Source of the DNA: Nitrospirillum pindoramense
GTDB lineage: Bacteria > Pseudomonadota > Alphaproteobacteria > Azospirillales > Azospirillaceae
NCBI RefSeq assembly: GCF_007827955.1
Contig: NZ_VITR01000004.1
Coordinates: forward strand, 1 to 64,000
Reading direction: 5' to 3'
Length of the DNA stretch: 64,000 bases
The number at the start of each line of letters is the position of its first letter. Within the stretch, counting starts at the first letter, position 1. Under the pieces are notes generated by a model that was given only the letters and a program-made list of their open reading frames with translations, did not search any database and was not told the origin of the DNA. Positions 52,904 to 62,236 of the stretch are shown here, piece after piece. The position numbers were made by a program, and so were the translations under genes.

Positions 52904-53419
52904 ATGGTCAAGCCTGCCAGCCTTTCCCCCTCCCCAGACGACGCGGTCCCCCCGGACGACGCCGACAATCCGCTGGCGCTGGATCGCCAGCTGTGTTTCG
53001 CCCTGTACCAGGCGACCAACCGCATCACCCGGGCCTATCGCCCCTTGCTGGATGCCTTGGGCCTGACCTACCCGCAATACCTGGCGCTCATGGTGTTATG
53101 GGAGGGCGTGCCTCGGGGGACGCCCTCGCCGGCGGCGTCCATGACGGTGGGGGACCTGGGCGCACGGCTGGATCTCGATTCCGGTACCCTGACCCCCTTG
53201 CTGAAGCGCCTGGAAGCCGCCGGCCTGGTGGCCCGGCGCCGCGATCCGGAAGATGAGCGCCGCGTGCGTGTCGAGCTGACGCCGGCGGGATGGGCGTTGC
53301 GCGACAAGGCGCTGGCCATTCCCGGCGCCATGTTCTGCCGCTTTCCCATGCCCCTGGATGAGGTGACGGACCTGCGCGACCGCCTGCATCGGTTGGCGGC
53401 GGCGCTGGGCGAGGGCTGA
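52904..53419 (+). CDS. MarR-family regulator, OhrR-like
   Basis: 171-aa winged-helix regulator. QLCFALYQATNRITRAYRPL with Cys31 is the OhrR-type N-terminal helix carrying the peroxide-sensing cysteine. LDSGTLTPLLKRLEAAGLV is the recognition helix region, and RDPEDERRVRVELT the wing. Compared with OhrR it has an insertion of about 12 residues (GVPRGTPSPAASM) before the HTH. No ohr peroxidase gene lies in the window, so the target is elsewhere. Confidence 0.88.
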   Translation: MVKPASLSPSPDDAVPPDDADNPLALDRQLCFALYQATNRITRAYRPLLDALGLTYPQYLALMVLWEGVPRGTPSPAASMTVGDLGARLDLDSGTLTPLLKRLEAAGLVARRRDPEDERRVRVELTPAGWALRDKALAIPGAMFCRFPMPLDEVTDLRDRLHRLAAALGEG

Positions 53420-53422
53420 GCC

Positions 53423-54277
53423 CTACTTCATGGGCACCAGCTTGACCTCGAACAGCTTGGGCCAGCGTTTGCCGGTGACGAACAGCCGGTCACCCGCCGC
53501 GTCATAGGCGATGCCGTTCAGCACGTTGTCGACGTTCGGGGCCCGTCCGGACAGGGTCTCCAGCGGGGTCAGGTCGATCCAGCCGGTGACGGCGCCGGTG
53601 GCGGGGTTGATGCGGGCGATCAGGTTGGTCTGCCAGATGTTGGCCAGGATCTCGCCCTTCACGAACTCCAGCTCATTCAGGTTGCGGATGGGGTAGCCGT
53701 TGTCGGTGACGGTGATGCGCCCCGTTTCCGCCAGCGTCTCGGGATCCAGGAAGCGCAGTTCGGGCGTGCCGTCGCTCATGATCAGCCGGTGGCCATCCTG
53801 GGTGAGGGCCCAGCCTTCGCCGCGATAGCGGAAGTTCTTCCGCTCCTTGAAATCGCCCAGGCCGTAGACGAAGCCGACCTCGCTTCGGTAGGTCAGCTGC
53901 ACCAGCCGGTCTTTCCAGTTGACGATGCCTTCGCCGAAATACTGGGGCGGCAGGTCATGGCTTTGCACCACCTTGCCCGTCGCCAACTCCACCTTGCGGA
54001 CGGTGGACTGCCGTTCCAACCCGGTGCTCTCATACAGAAAGCCGTCCAGGTAAAAGAGGCCCTCGGTGAAGGCTTGGCTGTCGTGGGGATAGGTGCGCAC
54101 CACCTCCACCCCATATTTGGCCGGCGCCACGGCCTGGGGTACCGGCTGGAACGCCGCCTGGGCCTGGGCGGCAACGGGCCAGGCCGCCGGGGACAGGGCT
54201 CCCAGAACGATGGCCATCAGCGGGGCGCGGACCAGTGGGACGCGGAGTCGGGACACGGGCATGGGGGCGGGGCTCAT
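53423..54277 (-). CDS. Glutaminyl-peptide cyclotransferase (bacterial beta-propeller type)
   Basis: 284-aa secreted protein with an N-terminal signal peptide (hydrophobic segment ending AAQAQA) and a five-bladed propeller. FTEGLFYLDGFLYESTGLERQS and LNELEFVKGEILANIWQTN are the conserved QC signatures, ending with GIAYDAAGDRLFVTGKRWPKLFEV. It cyclises N-terminal glutamine to pyroglutamate in the periplasm. Convergent with the OhrR-like gene, 3 bp apart. Confidence 0.93.
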   Translation of the reverse strand: MSPAPMPVSRLRVPLVRAPLMAIVLGALSPAAWPVAAQAQAAFQPVPQAVAPAKYGVEVVRTYPHDSQAFTEGLFYLDGFLYESTGLERQSTVRKVELATGKVVQSHDLPPQYFGEGIVNWKDRLVQLTYRSEVGFVYGLGDFKERKNFRYRGEGWALTQDGHRLIMSDGTPELRFLDPETLAETGRITVTDNGYPIRNLNELEFVKGEILANIWQTNLIARINPATGAVTGWIDLTPLETLSGRAPNVDNVLNGIAYDAAGDRLFVTGKRWPKLFEVKLVPMK

Positions 54278-54329
54278 GCGGAATAAGGGGCAGGGGCGTT
54301 ATACGAGGGGCGGGCGCGGCCGTCGTCGG

Positions 54330-54884
54330 TCACGGCGCCGCGGCGGTGTCGGCCAGGGGATCGGGCGGTTCCTCCGACGGGGCGTCGCCCTCGGCCGGGA
54401 CGTCAGGCTTCAGGCCCTGGCCCGTCACCTCGATGCCCCATTCCTCCACCAGCGCCTGGCGTTGCTCATCCAGCTCCCGGATTTTGGCCTGGTCACGGGC
54501 GACGGCCCAGCCGGCCACCAGGGGCGGTATGCCGAAATAGAGCAGCCAGCCCACGCCGGCGGCGGAATACATGACCAGCCAGGTCACGGGCTGGACCAGC
54601 AGGCCGGCGGCATAGTCCATGGTGTGGCCATGCTGCCAAAGCTGGATGCAGAAGGGCATGACGCCGCACAGGTTCAGGCCACCCACGGTCACCGCCGCCG
54701 GCTTGTCCGGATCGCGGTCGACGATCCACGCCACCAGCGTGGGGATCATGCCGATGACGGTCAGCACCGAGGTGGGCAGCACCAGCGCGCCCAGGGGCAG
54801 CAGCAGCACGGCGGCGGCCAGCAGGCCGCCATAGCTGCGGCGTCGGGGGGATGAGGCGCTGTTCATGGCACCACCCTGGCTCAC
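54330..54884 (-). CDS. Small membrane protein coupled to the pseudokinase gene
   Basis: 184-aa inner-membrane protein with about four hydrophobic segments in residues 18-125 and a soluble acidic C-terminal tail (EEWGIEVTGQ, then Pro/Glu-rich). A GTG start at 54884 overlaps the pseudokinase stop by 4 bp (GTGA), implying translational coupling; an ATG at 54866 is an alternative. Family unknown. It probably works with the pseudokinase at the membrane. Confidence 0.72.
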   Translation of the reverse strand: MSQGGAMNSASSPRRRSYGGLLAAAVLLLPLGALVLPTSVLTVIGMIPTLVAWIVDRDPDKPAAVTVGGLNLCGVMPFCIQLWQHGHTMDYAAGLLVQPVTWLVMYSAAGVGWLLYFGIPPLVAGWAVARDQAKIRELDEQRQALVEEWGIEVTGQGLKPDVPAEGDAPSEEPPDPLADTAAAP

Positions 54885-56908
54885 TTCACGCCCGCCATCA
54901 AGGTGACGATCAAGGCCAAGCCGGCCAGGGAGATGCCGCTGGCCACCATGGCGGCCACCCGTTTGCCCTTGGACACGGCGACGTCGCTGCGGTCGCCCAG
55001 TGTTTCCTCGATCTTGCTGATGCGGGCCGTCAGGCTTTCATGGCGGCGCATCGCATCCAGGAAGCCATGGTGGTCCTGGGTCAGGGCCTTGGGGTCGTCG
55101 ACGATGCTGAGCAGGATGTCCAGCACGCCCTCGCGCGCCGCCTTCTGCGCCGCCACGCGCACCTCTTCCCGTTTTTTCAGGTTGCGGAAGCGCTTGAACG
55201 ACGGTTCCAGGATGCTGGTCATCCACAGGGCCAGGCCCGGCACCTTGGGCGGACCCGCCCGGCGCTGGGTATCGGCCAGGATGGCCAGCACCCCCACCGG
55301 CCGCCGCGCCGACTCCGCCGCCAGCGTGGCCAGCAGGCGTTCGTTCAGCTTGGGATTGCGGGTGGCGACGAAGGCGGCGACATGGCGGTCCATGGGGTCC
55401 CGCCCCGGGCCGGCGCCGGCGCCGACCACGTCCAGCGCCGCCATCAGGTCGCCCAGCGTGAGGGGGTAATAGTCGGCCACCGCCGGGCTGAGGCAGGGCG
55501 CCACCTGGTTCAGGCCGTACAGCGCGCGCTCGATGCCGAATCCGGGGCTGGTGTTCTCCAGCACGGCGCGCACCGCGTCGAACTGCTGGATCATCAGCAC
55601 CTGCTCGGCCTTGTATTCCGATTGCACGCTGATCCAGAAGGCCGGCAACTGGCCCACGATCATCTCCGCCAGGGCCTGACCGCCCTCCCCGGTGGCCAGG
55701 GCCTCGGCCAGGGCGGTGCCGAAGCCGTCTGGCATGATGGCCCGGCCCTTGTAGCGTAGGGGGCCTGGGGGATCGAGGGCGGTGCAGACGCGGGACACCA
55801 GTCGCTCCTCCACGTTGGAGGCGCGGCCGCCCGAGGTGGCGGTGCGGATGGCGTTGGCCACGGCTTCCGCCCGTGGCTCGTCATTCAGGGACCGGCGCAG
55901 CCAGCGATCCAACTCCCCACGCTCGATCACCTGGGCGGCGGCGACGGGGGATTTGGAAAAGGCCCAGGCGGCGCCCCGGACGTGCCAGATTTCCCGGCCC
56001 TGGAATTCCATGGGGCGCGGTGCCCGCTTGGGCAGCTGCGCCTGCTTGGGGCTGAGGCGGCGCCCCTGCATCCACATGTCCAGGTCGTTCAGGGTCCAGC
56101 GCTGGCGGGCGTCGTCGGTGATCAGGCCGCGCAGCGGCTCCACCAGCGACTGCGGGATGCGCACACCCGATGTCAGCGCCGAATACGTGCCCCTGTCCAT
56201 GCGCGCCTGCAGCAGCGTCTGGTCGTCCAGGCCCCGGCCGGGCGCGCGGCCCAGGTACAGGGTCAGCAGGGTCACGCCCAGGGCGTACAGGTCATCGGCG
56301 ATGGTGCCGTTGCCCCGGCCGGCGCGGTCGGCCAACGCGCGCTCCAGCGGCTCGAACACCAGGGGCTGGGCATAGCCGGGGGGCAGGCTGACACAATCGC
56401 CCAGAACCACGGCCGCCGCCGCCGATTCGCGGATGAACAGGTTGGTGGGGTTCAGCGCGCCACAGCTCAAGCTGCGCTGGGCGATGTCGCGCAACACGGC
56501 GGTCAGCTGCGGCAACACCACCCGCACCAGTGCGTCGTCGGCGATGCCCTCGATGACGTCGTCCAACCGTTCCATGATGCGACGGCCGGAGGGCCGCTCG
56601 AACACGCAAACGAAGCGGCGTCGATGTTCGGGCGTCCAATCGACCACACCCCAGTCCATGAGGTGCAGCAGGTTGTTGTTGTCGATGGCGCGAAAGCTGC
56701 TCATCGCCTCGATGCGCGGCGGCACGGGCTGCTCGCAGACGATGGCGAATAGCTCGGTCTTTTTTTCGCGCATGCGGTGGCACAGATAGGCGCGGCCGCC
56801 CGGCATGTCGAAGGCGGGCAGGGGGGCGCTGGGCTGGATCTCCGCCCGGCCGCCCAGGTCAACAGGGCCCAGGTCGGGAACCGGAAACTCTCTATTCGCC
56901 GCCGCCAT
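54881..56908 (-). CDS. Membrane-anchored protein kinase-like protein (predicted pseudokinase)
   Basis: 675-aa protein. The N-terminal ~280 residues follow a Hanks-kinase layout: a catalytic-loop equivalent CGALNPTNLFI (149-159, where HRDxxPxN would have Asp, here Ala), a DFG-position GDC (170-172), and ADDLYALGVTLLTLYLG (204-220) matching the F-helix. Loss of the catalytic Asp predicts no phosphotransfer. A helical middle region follows, with one transmembrane segment at about 650-672 near the C-terminus. ATG 56908 chosen. Possible signalling scaffold. Confidence 0.78.
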   Translation of the reverse strand: MAAANREFPVPDLGPVDLGGRAEIQPSAPLPAFDMPGGRAYLCHRMREKKTELFAIVCEQPVPPRIEAMSSFRAIDNNNLLHLMDWGVVDWTPEHRRRFVCVFERPSGRRIMERLDDVIEGIADDALVRVVLPQLTAVLRDIAQRSLSCGALNPTNLFIRESAAAAVVLGDCVSLPPGYAQPLVFEPLERALADRAGRGNGTIADDLYALGVTLLTLYLGRAPGRGLDDQTLLQARMDRGTYSALTSGVRIPQSLVEPLRGLITDDARQRWTLNDLDMWMQGRRLSPKQAQLPKRAPRPMEFQGREIWHVRGAAWAFSKSPVAAAQVIERGELDRWLRRSLNDEPRAEAVANAIRTATSGGRASNVEERLVSRVCTALDPPGPLRYKGRAIMPDGFGTALAEALATGEGGQALAEMIVGQLPAFWISVQSEYKAEQVLMIQQFDAVRAVLENTSPGFGIERALYGLNQVAPCLSPAVADYYPLTLGDLMAALDVVGAGAGPGRDPMDRHVAAFVATRNPKLNERLLATLAAESARRPVGVLAILADTQRRAGPPKVPGLALWMTSILEPSFKRFRNLKKREEVRVAAQKAAREGVLDILLSIVDDPKALTQDHHGFLDAMRRHESLTARISKIEETLGDRSDVAVSKGKRVAAMVASGISLAGLALIVTLMAGVK

Positions 56909-57268
56909 CGCACCCCATCCGGCTGGCGCCCGGCCAGCCTTTCGCCCCCGTCCGCGCCCCCCGGGCCCGGCATTCCTGATCATGCCCCATGGCGGGGGCC
57001 ACGAACAAGCCGGCTGGCCGGAATAGGCAATCGGATCAACGTCATTGGCCTATCGGCCGTCCTGCCCAGATTGCGCCGTTGGTTGGCCGATTCGGGGTTG
57101 ATTGCCCAACGAATTGCGATGGATCAATACCCGTGGCTTGGCGGCAGGCGCATGATGTCTGGCACATACCGTCCGGTGGCAACATCGTTGCCCAGCTAAA
57201 CCACAGAGTTGATACTGCGTCCCGCTTGCGCGTGAAACCGGGGCCCCACTGATCAGGATGCCTTTCTT
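56909..57268. other. Intergenic region between pseudokinase and GGDEF-EAL genes
   Basis: 360 bp between divergent starts, less GC-rich than neighbouring genes, especially 57005-57220. It presumably carries both promoters. No clear operator, riboswitch or small RNA was recognised. Confidence 0.4.
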
Positions 57269-59404
57269 ATGCTGTTTTCTGGCGACGATTCGTCCGGCGA
57301 CGTGACCGCCCCAGCGGGCGGGGGCACGGGCGAGGGCACCTTCGCCGTGGAACATCGCTGGCGGCCCCTGGTGCTGGTCGTCACCTTGGCCGCCCTATCC
57401 TTTGCCGGCCTGTTCGCCGCCGGCCTGGGGCGGGAAAACGGCATGGGCACGCCCCTGGTCATGGCACTGGGGGCCCTGGGCATCGTCGCCGGCCTGACGC
57501 TGGCGGCCCTGGTGCATGGGCGCGTGCGCCGGCATGAGGTGTTGCGCAGCCAGGTACGCCAGCGCACCTGGGAACTGGAACAGGCCCGCCACCTGGCCGA
57601 GGAACAGGCGGGCGCGCTGGCCGCCACCATCCGCGACCTGCGCGTCGCCGCGCGGGTGATCGAGCATAGCGTCGACGGCATCATCGTCACCGATGCCGAC
57701 AACCGCATCGTCCTGGTCAACCGCGCCTTCACCGAAATCTCCGGCTACGCGGCCGATGAGGTGATGGGCCAGGACCCCCGCCTGTTGAACTCGGGCCGAC
57801 AGGGGCCGGAATTCTACCGGGTCATGTGGCGCGCCTTGCGGGATGAGGGCAGCTGGACCGGCGAAATCTGGAACCGGCGCAAGGACGGCACCCTTTATCC
57901 CGAATGGCTGCGCATCACCCTGCTGCGGGACGAGGCGGGTGCCATCACCCACCACATCGCCGTCTTCAGCGACCTGACCGCCAAGAAGGAGGCGGAGGAG
58001 CGCAACCGCCATCTCTCCTACCACGATCCGCTGACGGGCCTGGCCAACCGCGCGCTGCTGATCGGCCGGGTGCGTCTGGCCCTGGCCAATGGCCGCCGCA
58101 CGGGGGAGCCGGTGGCCCTGCTGCTGTTGGATCTGGATCATTTCAAGCTGCTGAACGACACCCGCGGCCATCCGACGGGCGACGCCGCCATCATCGCGGC
58201 GGGGGAGCGCATCCGGCGCACGGTGCGGCCGGGCGACACCGTGGCCCGCCTGGGCGGGGACGAGTTCGCGGTTATCCTCACCGGGCTGTCGCAGGGAAGC
58301 ACACCTCTGACCGGCGCCGACAGGCGGGAGGAGGCGTTGGCCGCCGTTGGCCAGGTGGCCGAGCGGCTGGTCGCCGCCTTCCAGCAGCCCCTGATGCTGG
58401 AGGGCAACGGCGGCGGGGAGGTGCGGCTGGCCTGTTCCGTCGGTGTGGCCGTGGCCCCCGCCGACGGCGACACGTGGGAGGCGCTGCTGCGCCATGCCGA
58501 CGTGGCGCTCTATGCCGCCAAACATGCCGGCCGCGACCGCTATCACTTCTTCACGCCCGAGATCGGTGACCGGGTGCGCGACCGCACCTGGATCGAGGAG
58601 GGCTTGCGCATTTCCCTGGGGGTGGCCTCCGGCGGGGGCGACGATGGCGTGGTGCAGGGGTTCAGCCTGGCCTACCAGCCGCAATACCGGCCCGGCGCCC
58701 ATGGTGGGGCCGGTGTTCTGATGGGGGCGGAGGCGCTGTTGCGCTGGAACCATCCGGAGGATTTGAGCCCCGTGTCGCCCGCCCGCTTCATCCCGGTGGC
58801 GGAGGAGACGGGCCTGATCGTGCCGCTGGGCGACTGGGTGTTCCGCACGGCCTGCCGCACCGCGCGCAAGGTGCGGGAGCGGGGGGTGGTGGGTTTCAAG
58901 ATGGCGGTCAACCTGTCGGCGGTGCAACTGCGTGACAAGGGCTGTGGTGAGCGCCTGCTGCAAATCCTGACGGAGGAGGGCTGCACCCCCGCCGACATCG
59001 CACTGGAGATCACGGAAAGCGCCCTGATGGGCGATGCCGAGGGCAACCTGCAGGCGGTGCATGAGCTGCGCGCCAATGGCTTCCGCTTCGCCATCGACGA
59101 TTTCGGCACCGGCTATTCCTCGCTGGCCTACCTGCGCAAGTTCGCCGCCGCCTATGTGAAGATCGACAAGTCCTTCGTCGATGGCCTGCCCGGCGACGAC
59201 GCCAGCCGCCAGATCGTGGCCGCCGTCATTGCCATGGCCCACCATCTGGGCCTGGAAACCATCGCCGAGGGCATCGAAACCCAGCCGCAACTGGACTGCC
59301 TGCGCGAGCTGGGCTGCGACATCATCCAGGGCTATCTGCTGGGCCGGCCCATGCCGGAGGCGCAGCTCATGGCGCTGCTGGCGCCGGTGGCCGCTTCTGC
59401 TTAA
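57269..59404 (+). CDS. PAS-GGDEF-EAL cyclic-di-GMP protein
   Basis: 711-aa signalling protein. Two N-terminal transmembrane helices (about 31-52, 61-83), a PAS domain (about 125-245, DGIIVTDADNRIVLVNRAF), a GGDEF domain with intact GGDEF at 329-333, and an EAL domain with EAL at 488-490 plus NLSAVQL, ITESALM and DDFGTGYSS. Both active sites look intact, so it may make and degrade c-di-GMP under PAS control. Its 3' end overlaps the convergent substrate-binding gene by 4 bp. Confidence 0.95.
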   Translation: MLFSGDDSSGDVTAPAGGGTGEGTFAVEHRWRPLVLVVTLAALSFAGLFAAGLGRENGMGTPLVMALGALGIVAGLTLAALVHGRVRRHEVLRSQVRQRTWELEQARHLAEEQAGALAATIRDLRVAARVIEHSVDGIIVTDADNRIVLVNRAFTEISGYAADEVMGQDPRLLNSGRQGPEFYRVMWRALRDEGSWTGEIWNRRKDGTLYPEWLRITLLRDEAGAITHHIAVFSDLTAKKEAEERNRHLSYHDPLTGLANRALLIGRVRLALANGRRTGEPVALLLLDLDHFKLLNDTRGHPTGDAAIIAAGERIRRTVRPGDTVARLGGDEFAVILTGLSQGSTPLTGADRREEALAAVGQVAERLVAAFQQPLMLEGNGGGEVRLACSVGVAVAPADGDTWEALLRHADVALYAAKHAGRDRYHFFTPEIGDRVRDRTWIEEGLRISLGVASGGGDDGVVQGFSLAYQPQYRPGAHGGAGVLMGAEALLRWNHPEDLSPVSPARFIPVAEETGLIVPLGDWVFRTACRTARKVRERGVVGFKMAVNLSAVQLRDKGCGERLLQILTEEGCTPADIALEITESALMGDAEGNLQAVHELRANGFRFAIDDFGTGYSSLAYLRKFAAAYVKIDKSFVDGLPGDDASRQIVAAVIAMAHHLGLETIAEGIETQPQLDCLRELGCDIIQGYLLGRPMPEAQLMALLAPVAASA

Positions 59405-60402
59405 TTGCCCAAATCGACCCCAGCCTTCCAGTCGGTGCCGGCCTTGTAGATGCCCAGGCGCTTCATCTCGGTGGTGAAGCCCTCCCAGCGGGCGGCGGTC
59501 ATGCGGCCGATGGCGTCGGGGCCGGCGGCATTGGAACCGGCCGGTGTGCCCTCCACGATGCCGTTGTCCACCAGGGCCTTGCGGCCATAGGCCAGGGTTT
59601 CCGCGTCCATGTCGGGGTTGGACTTGCGGATCAGGGCGTCGGCGGCGGCCGCGTCGCCGTGCAGGTAGTGGCGCCAGCCCTCCGCCGTGGCGGCGACGAA
59701 GGCCTTCACCGCCGCCGGATGGGCCTGGATATAGGCGTCGTTGAACATCACCAGGCCGCTGTAGCCGTCATAGCCCTGGTCGGCCAGCAGAAAGACCTTC
59801 ACGTCCGACCCGGCCTTCTTGGCGATCAGCGGCTCGCTGGTGACATAGCCCTGGGCCGCCGCGGCGGGGGTGGTGAGGAAGGGCGCCAGGCTGCCGGTGT
59901 AGCGGCGGATCTGGCCGTCCTCATAGGGGTACTTGCTCTTCAGCCAGCGCCACAGGGTGTTGATGCTGGGGTCGCCCAAGAAGATGGGGCGGCCCTTCAG
60001 GTCCGCCAGGCTGGTGGTGTTCTGGGCGTGCGCCATCAGGATGGTGGGGTCCTTCTGGAACATGGCCGCCACCGCCTTCACCTTGGCGCCCGCCTCCACC
60101 AGGTTCAGCACGTAGAAGGCGTTGGAGCCGATGGTGCCGTCGATCTTGCCGGCGGCCAGCATTTGCTGCGCGCTCATCCCCGGGCCGCCGGGCACGATGG
60201 TCACGTCCAGCCCGGCCTTCTGGTACAGGCCCTCCGCCACCGCCTGGAAATAGCCGCCGTGTTCGGCCTCCGCCTGCCAGTCCAGCATGAACACCAGCTT
60301 CTCGGCGGCGCGGGCCGGGTGGCTCAGGACCGGGGTGGTCAACAGGGCGGCCAGCGCCAGGCCGGCCTTCAGCAGGGCGCGGCGGGGGTGACGGGCAGGC
60401 AT
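59401..60402 (-). CDS. ABC transporter substrate-binding protein (NMT1/ThiY-like)
   Basis: 333-aa periplasmic binding protein with a signal peptide carrying twin arginines (HPRRALLKAGLALAALL), cleaved near ARAAEK. LDWQAEAEHGGYFQAVAEGLY and GAGPGMSAQQ-like phrasing place it in the NMT1/ThiY/SsuA group that binds pyrimidine precursors or sulfonates. No permease or ATPase gene is adjacent, so it is an orphan here. No TPP riboswitch was found upstream. Confidence 0.88.
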   Translation of the reverse strand: MPARHPRRALLKAGLALAALLTTPVLSHPARAAEKLVFMLDWQAEAEHGGYFQAVAEGLYQKAGLDVTIVPGGPGMSAQQMLAAGKIDGTIGSNAFYVLNLVEAGAKVKAVAAMFQKDPTILMAHAQNTTSLADLKGRPIFLGDPSINTLWRWLKSKYPYEDGQIRRYTGSLAPFLTTPAAAAQGYVTSEPLIAKKAGSDVKVFLLADQGYDGYSGLVMFNDAYIQAHPAAVKAFVAATAEGWRHYLHGDAAAADALIRKSNPDMDAETLAYGRKALVDNGIVEGTPAGSNAAGPDAIGRMTAARWEGFTTEMKRLGIYKAGTDWKAGVDLGN

Positions 60403-60618
60403 GGGGCTCCCTCATCTCTCTCGATGGTCGACGGGGGCGGAGCATACCCACAGACGCCGGGGGACGGAAGCGGCGGCGGGATTTGCGGCTTGCGGCCAGG
60501 GAAGGCGGCCCTATAAGACTCAAGGGTGTTTAACCCCTTACGCTGGAAAGCCGTCCCCGACCATGCCGTGCCGCCCCTCCTTTCGCCGGAACGCCCATGA
60601 CCGCGCGGGAAGCCGGTC

Positions 60619-61380
60619 ATGAGCCGCTGGCTGCTGGTGACGGGCGGGGCCAAGCGCCTGGGCCGCCTGATCGCGCTGACGGCGGCGGGGGCGGGCTGGG
60701 ACGTGGCCTTGCATTGCCACGCCTCGGCGGAGGCCGCCGACGCCACGGCGGATGAGGTGCGGGCGCTGGGCCGGCGGGCCGTGGTGGTGCGGGCCGATCT
60801 GGCCGACCCCGCCCAGGTGGAAGCCCTGCTGCCCCAGGCGGCCAGCGCCGCCGGCCAGGCCATCCAGGGCCTGGTCAACTCCGCCTCGCTCTTCGAATGG
60901 GATGACGCCGCCAGCCTGACGGCGCCGGGATTCCTGGCCCACCAGACGGTCAACACCCTGGCGCCAGTGCTGCTGATCCGCGCCCTGCATCAGGGGCTGG
61001 CGGCGGAAGGGGCGGGGCGGCGAGGCGCCGTAGTCAACATCCTGGACTTCAAGCTGGCCAATCCCAACCCGGACCACCTGTCCTACACCCTGTCCAAATA
61101 CGCGCTGGCCGGGGCCTCACGCGTGCTGGCCCGCGCCCTGGCGCCCACCGTGCGGGTCAACGCCGTCTCCCCCGGCTATGTCCTGCCGGCCCCCGGCCAG
61201 GACGAGGCGGAGTTCCAGCGCCTGAGCCGCCGCAACCCCCTGGACCGCGCGCCCGACGCGCAGCAGGTGGCCGACGCCGTGGTCTTCCTGCTGAACCACG
61301 ACACCATCACCGACCAGGACATCGCCGTCGATTGCGGCCTGCACTTGCTGAGCCTGGCGCGCGACATCGGCATCGCCTGA
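60619..61380 (+). CDS. SDR oxidoreductase, pteridine reductase/FolM-like
   Basis: 253-aa short-chain dehydrogenase. TGGAKRLGR is the coenzyme motif with the basic pair typical of pteridine reductases (NADPH preference), NSASLFEWD replaces NNAG, and YTLSK is the intact catalytic Tyr-Lys. A probable dihydromonapterin or pteridine reductase. AAGCC upstream is only a weak SD. Followed by the decayed integration region. Confidence 0.9.
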   Translation: MSRWLLVTGGAKRLGRLIALTAAGAGWDVALHCHASAEAADATADEVRALGRRAVVVRADLADPAQVEALLPQAASAAGQAIQGLVNSASLFEWDDAASLTAPGFLAHQTVNTLAPVLLIRALHQGLAAEGAGRRGAVVNILDFKLANPNPDHLSYTLSKYALAGASRVLARALAPTVRVNAVSPGYVLPAPGQDEAEFQRLSRRNPLDRAPDAQQVADAVVFLLNHDTITDQDIAVDCGLHLLSLARDIGIA

Positions 61381-61477
61381 CGGGGCATGGCGTGGAGGGC
61401 ACCGACCTGAGCGCGTCCGTGGGCATTCCTTATTCACTGCTCGATCCGGACGGGACTGGCTTGGTTCTCCGGTTCTC

Positions 61478-61837
61478 CTGAACGCCTTTCAATTTCCGCA
61501 ATTCGCCGAAGAGGATATTGGTGTCCTACGCTTCAAAGATTACCGGCGATACCGTCTTGGCCCGACCAATGACGAAGGCTGGTGGGGGGGACAGTGTCGA
61601 TACAGCCGACAGGCTCCGACGTGGGGACAGTTCTATGAAGTGACGGGAGATGATCCCCTCCGCGACCAACCTACGGATTGGGTGACCACCAATCGATCGT
61701 CGGGCGCTGGGCGCCATTTCCTGTTCTACTTTCGGGACCAGACATTCGAGTGCATCGCGTCCGGCTGGTGTTTTGAACCGGTCGCCTCGAACGCTCTCCA
61801 TCGCGCCTTCGGTGGTGTCCACCGACCTGGGGCATGA
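61478..61837 (+). pseudogene. Remnant of an unidentified gene in the integration scar
   Basis: A continuous frame ending with TGA at 61837 reads like a real protein (FQFPQFAEEDIGVLRFKDY, APTWGQFYEVTGDDPLRD, HFLFYFRDQTFECIASGW). It is open upstream past 61380 without any ATG/GTG/TTG until a GTG at 61640, and no SD is visible. I interpret it as the 3' part of a transferred gene that lost its start. Its base composition is lower in GC than its neighbours. Confidence 0.55.
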
Positions 61838-61871
61838 CCCAGCAGGGTATGCGGTCGGGAAGCGCTAGAAG

Positions 61872-61907
61872 TTGCCAGCCGCCGCCACGCTTACGAATAG
61901 TCGCCAT
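61872..61907 (-). pseudogene. Tyrosine integrase, N-terminal stub
   Basis: From ATG 61907 the minus strand encodes MATIRKRGGGWQ, the typical opening of phage/ICE tyrosine integrases, preceded by GTGAGG. After 12 codons similarity ends and the frame becomes unrelated. It starts about 107 bp beyond the 3' end of a tRNA-Val gene, the classical integrase position beside an attachment site. The rest of the gene is deleted. Confidence 0.6.
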
Positions 61908-62013
61908 GATAGCCTCACGGGTGTGACACCAGTGTGACGCGCTGACGTTGCTGAAGGGCTTTCCTGGGTGCGGGATATCAAGTCAACTGCTTGATAAACC
62001 AGAAAAAAACGGA

Positions 62014-62088
62014 TGGTGGGCGCGGTAGGGATTGAACCTACGACCCCCGCCGTGTGAAGGCGATGCTCTCCCGCTGAGCTACGCGCCC
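62014..62088 (-). tRNA. tRNA-Val (CAC), copy adjacent to integrase stub
   Basis: 75-nt cloverleaf on the minus strand: acceptor GGGCGCG/CGCGCCC, anticodon loop TTCACAC giving CAC, T arm GTAGGTTCAATCCCTAC, CCA encoded. Followed on the minus strand by GTTTTTTTC, a likely termination tract. Identical to the copy at 62162. Confidence 0.96.
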
Positions 62089-62161
62089 ATCCGTCCGGGC
62101 TGTGCCAGCTTCCGCTGGCGGCAACATGATCTAAGGCATTGATCATGTTGGTTTCGACGGA

Positions 62162-62236
62162 TGGTGGGCGCGGTAGGGATTGAACCTACGACCCCCGCCG
62201 TGTGAAGGCGATGCTCTCCCGCTGAGCTACGCGCCC
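62162..62236 (-). tRNA. tRNA-Val (CAC), upstream copy
   Basis: Identical to the tRNA-Val at 62014. The repeated unit is 87 bp (62009-62095 and 62157-62243), period 148 bp, including flanks CGGATGG/CCATCCG that extend the acceptor stem. A recent tandem duplication or a duplication caused by site-specific integration. Confidence 0.96.

Noticed and set aside
60403..60618. Possible TPP riboswitch upstream of the ThiY-like binding protein
   Set aside because: The CTGAGA and ACCTGATCTGG-type thi-box segments are not present on the minus strand.
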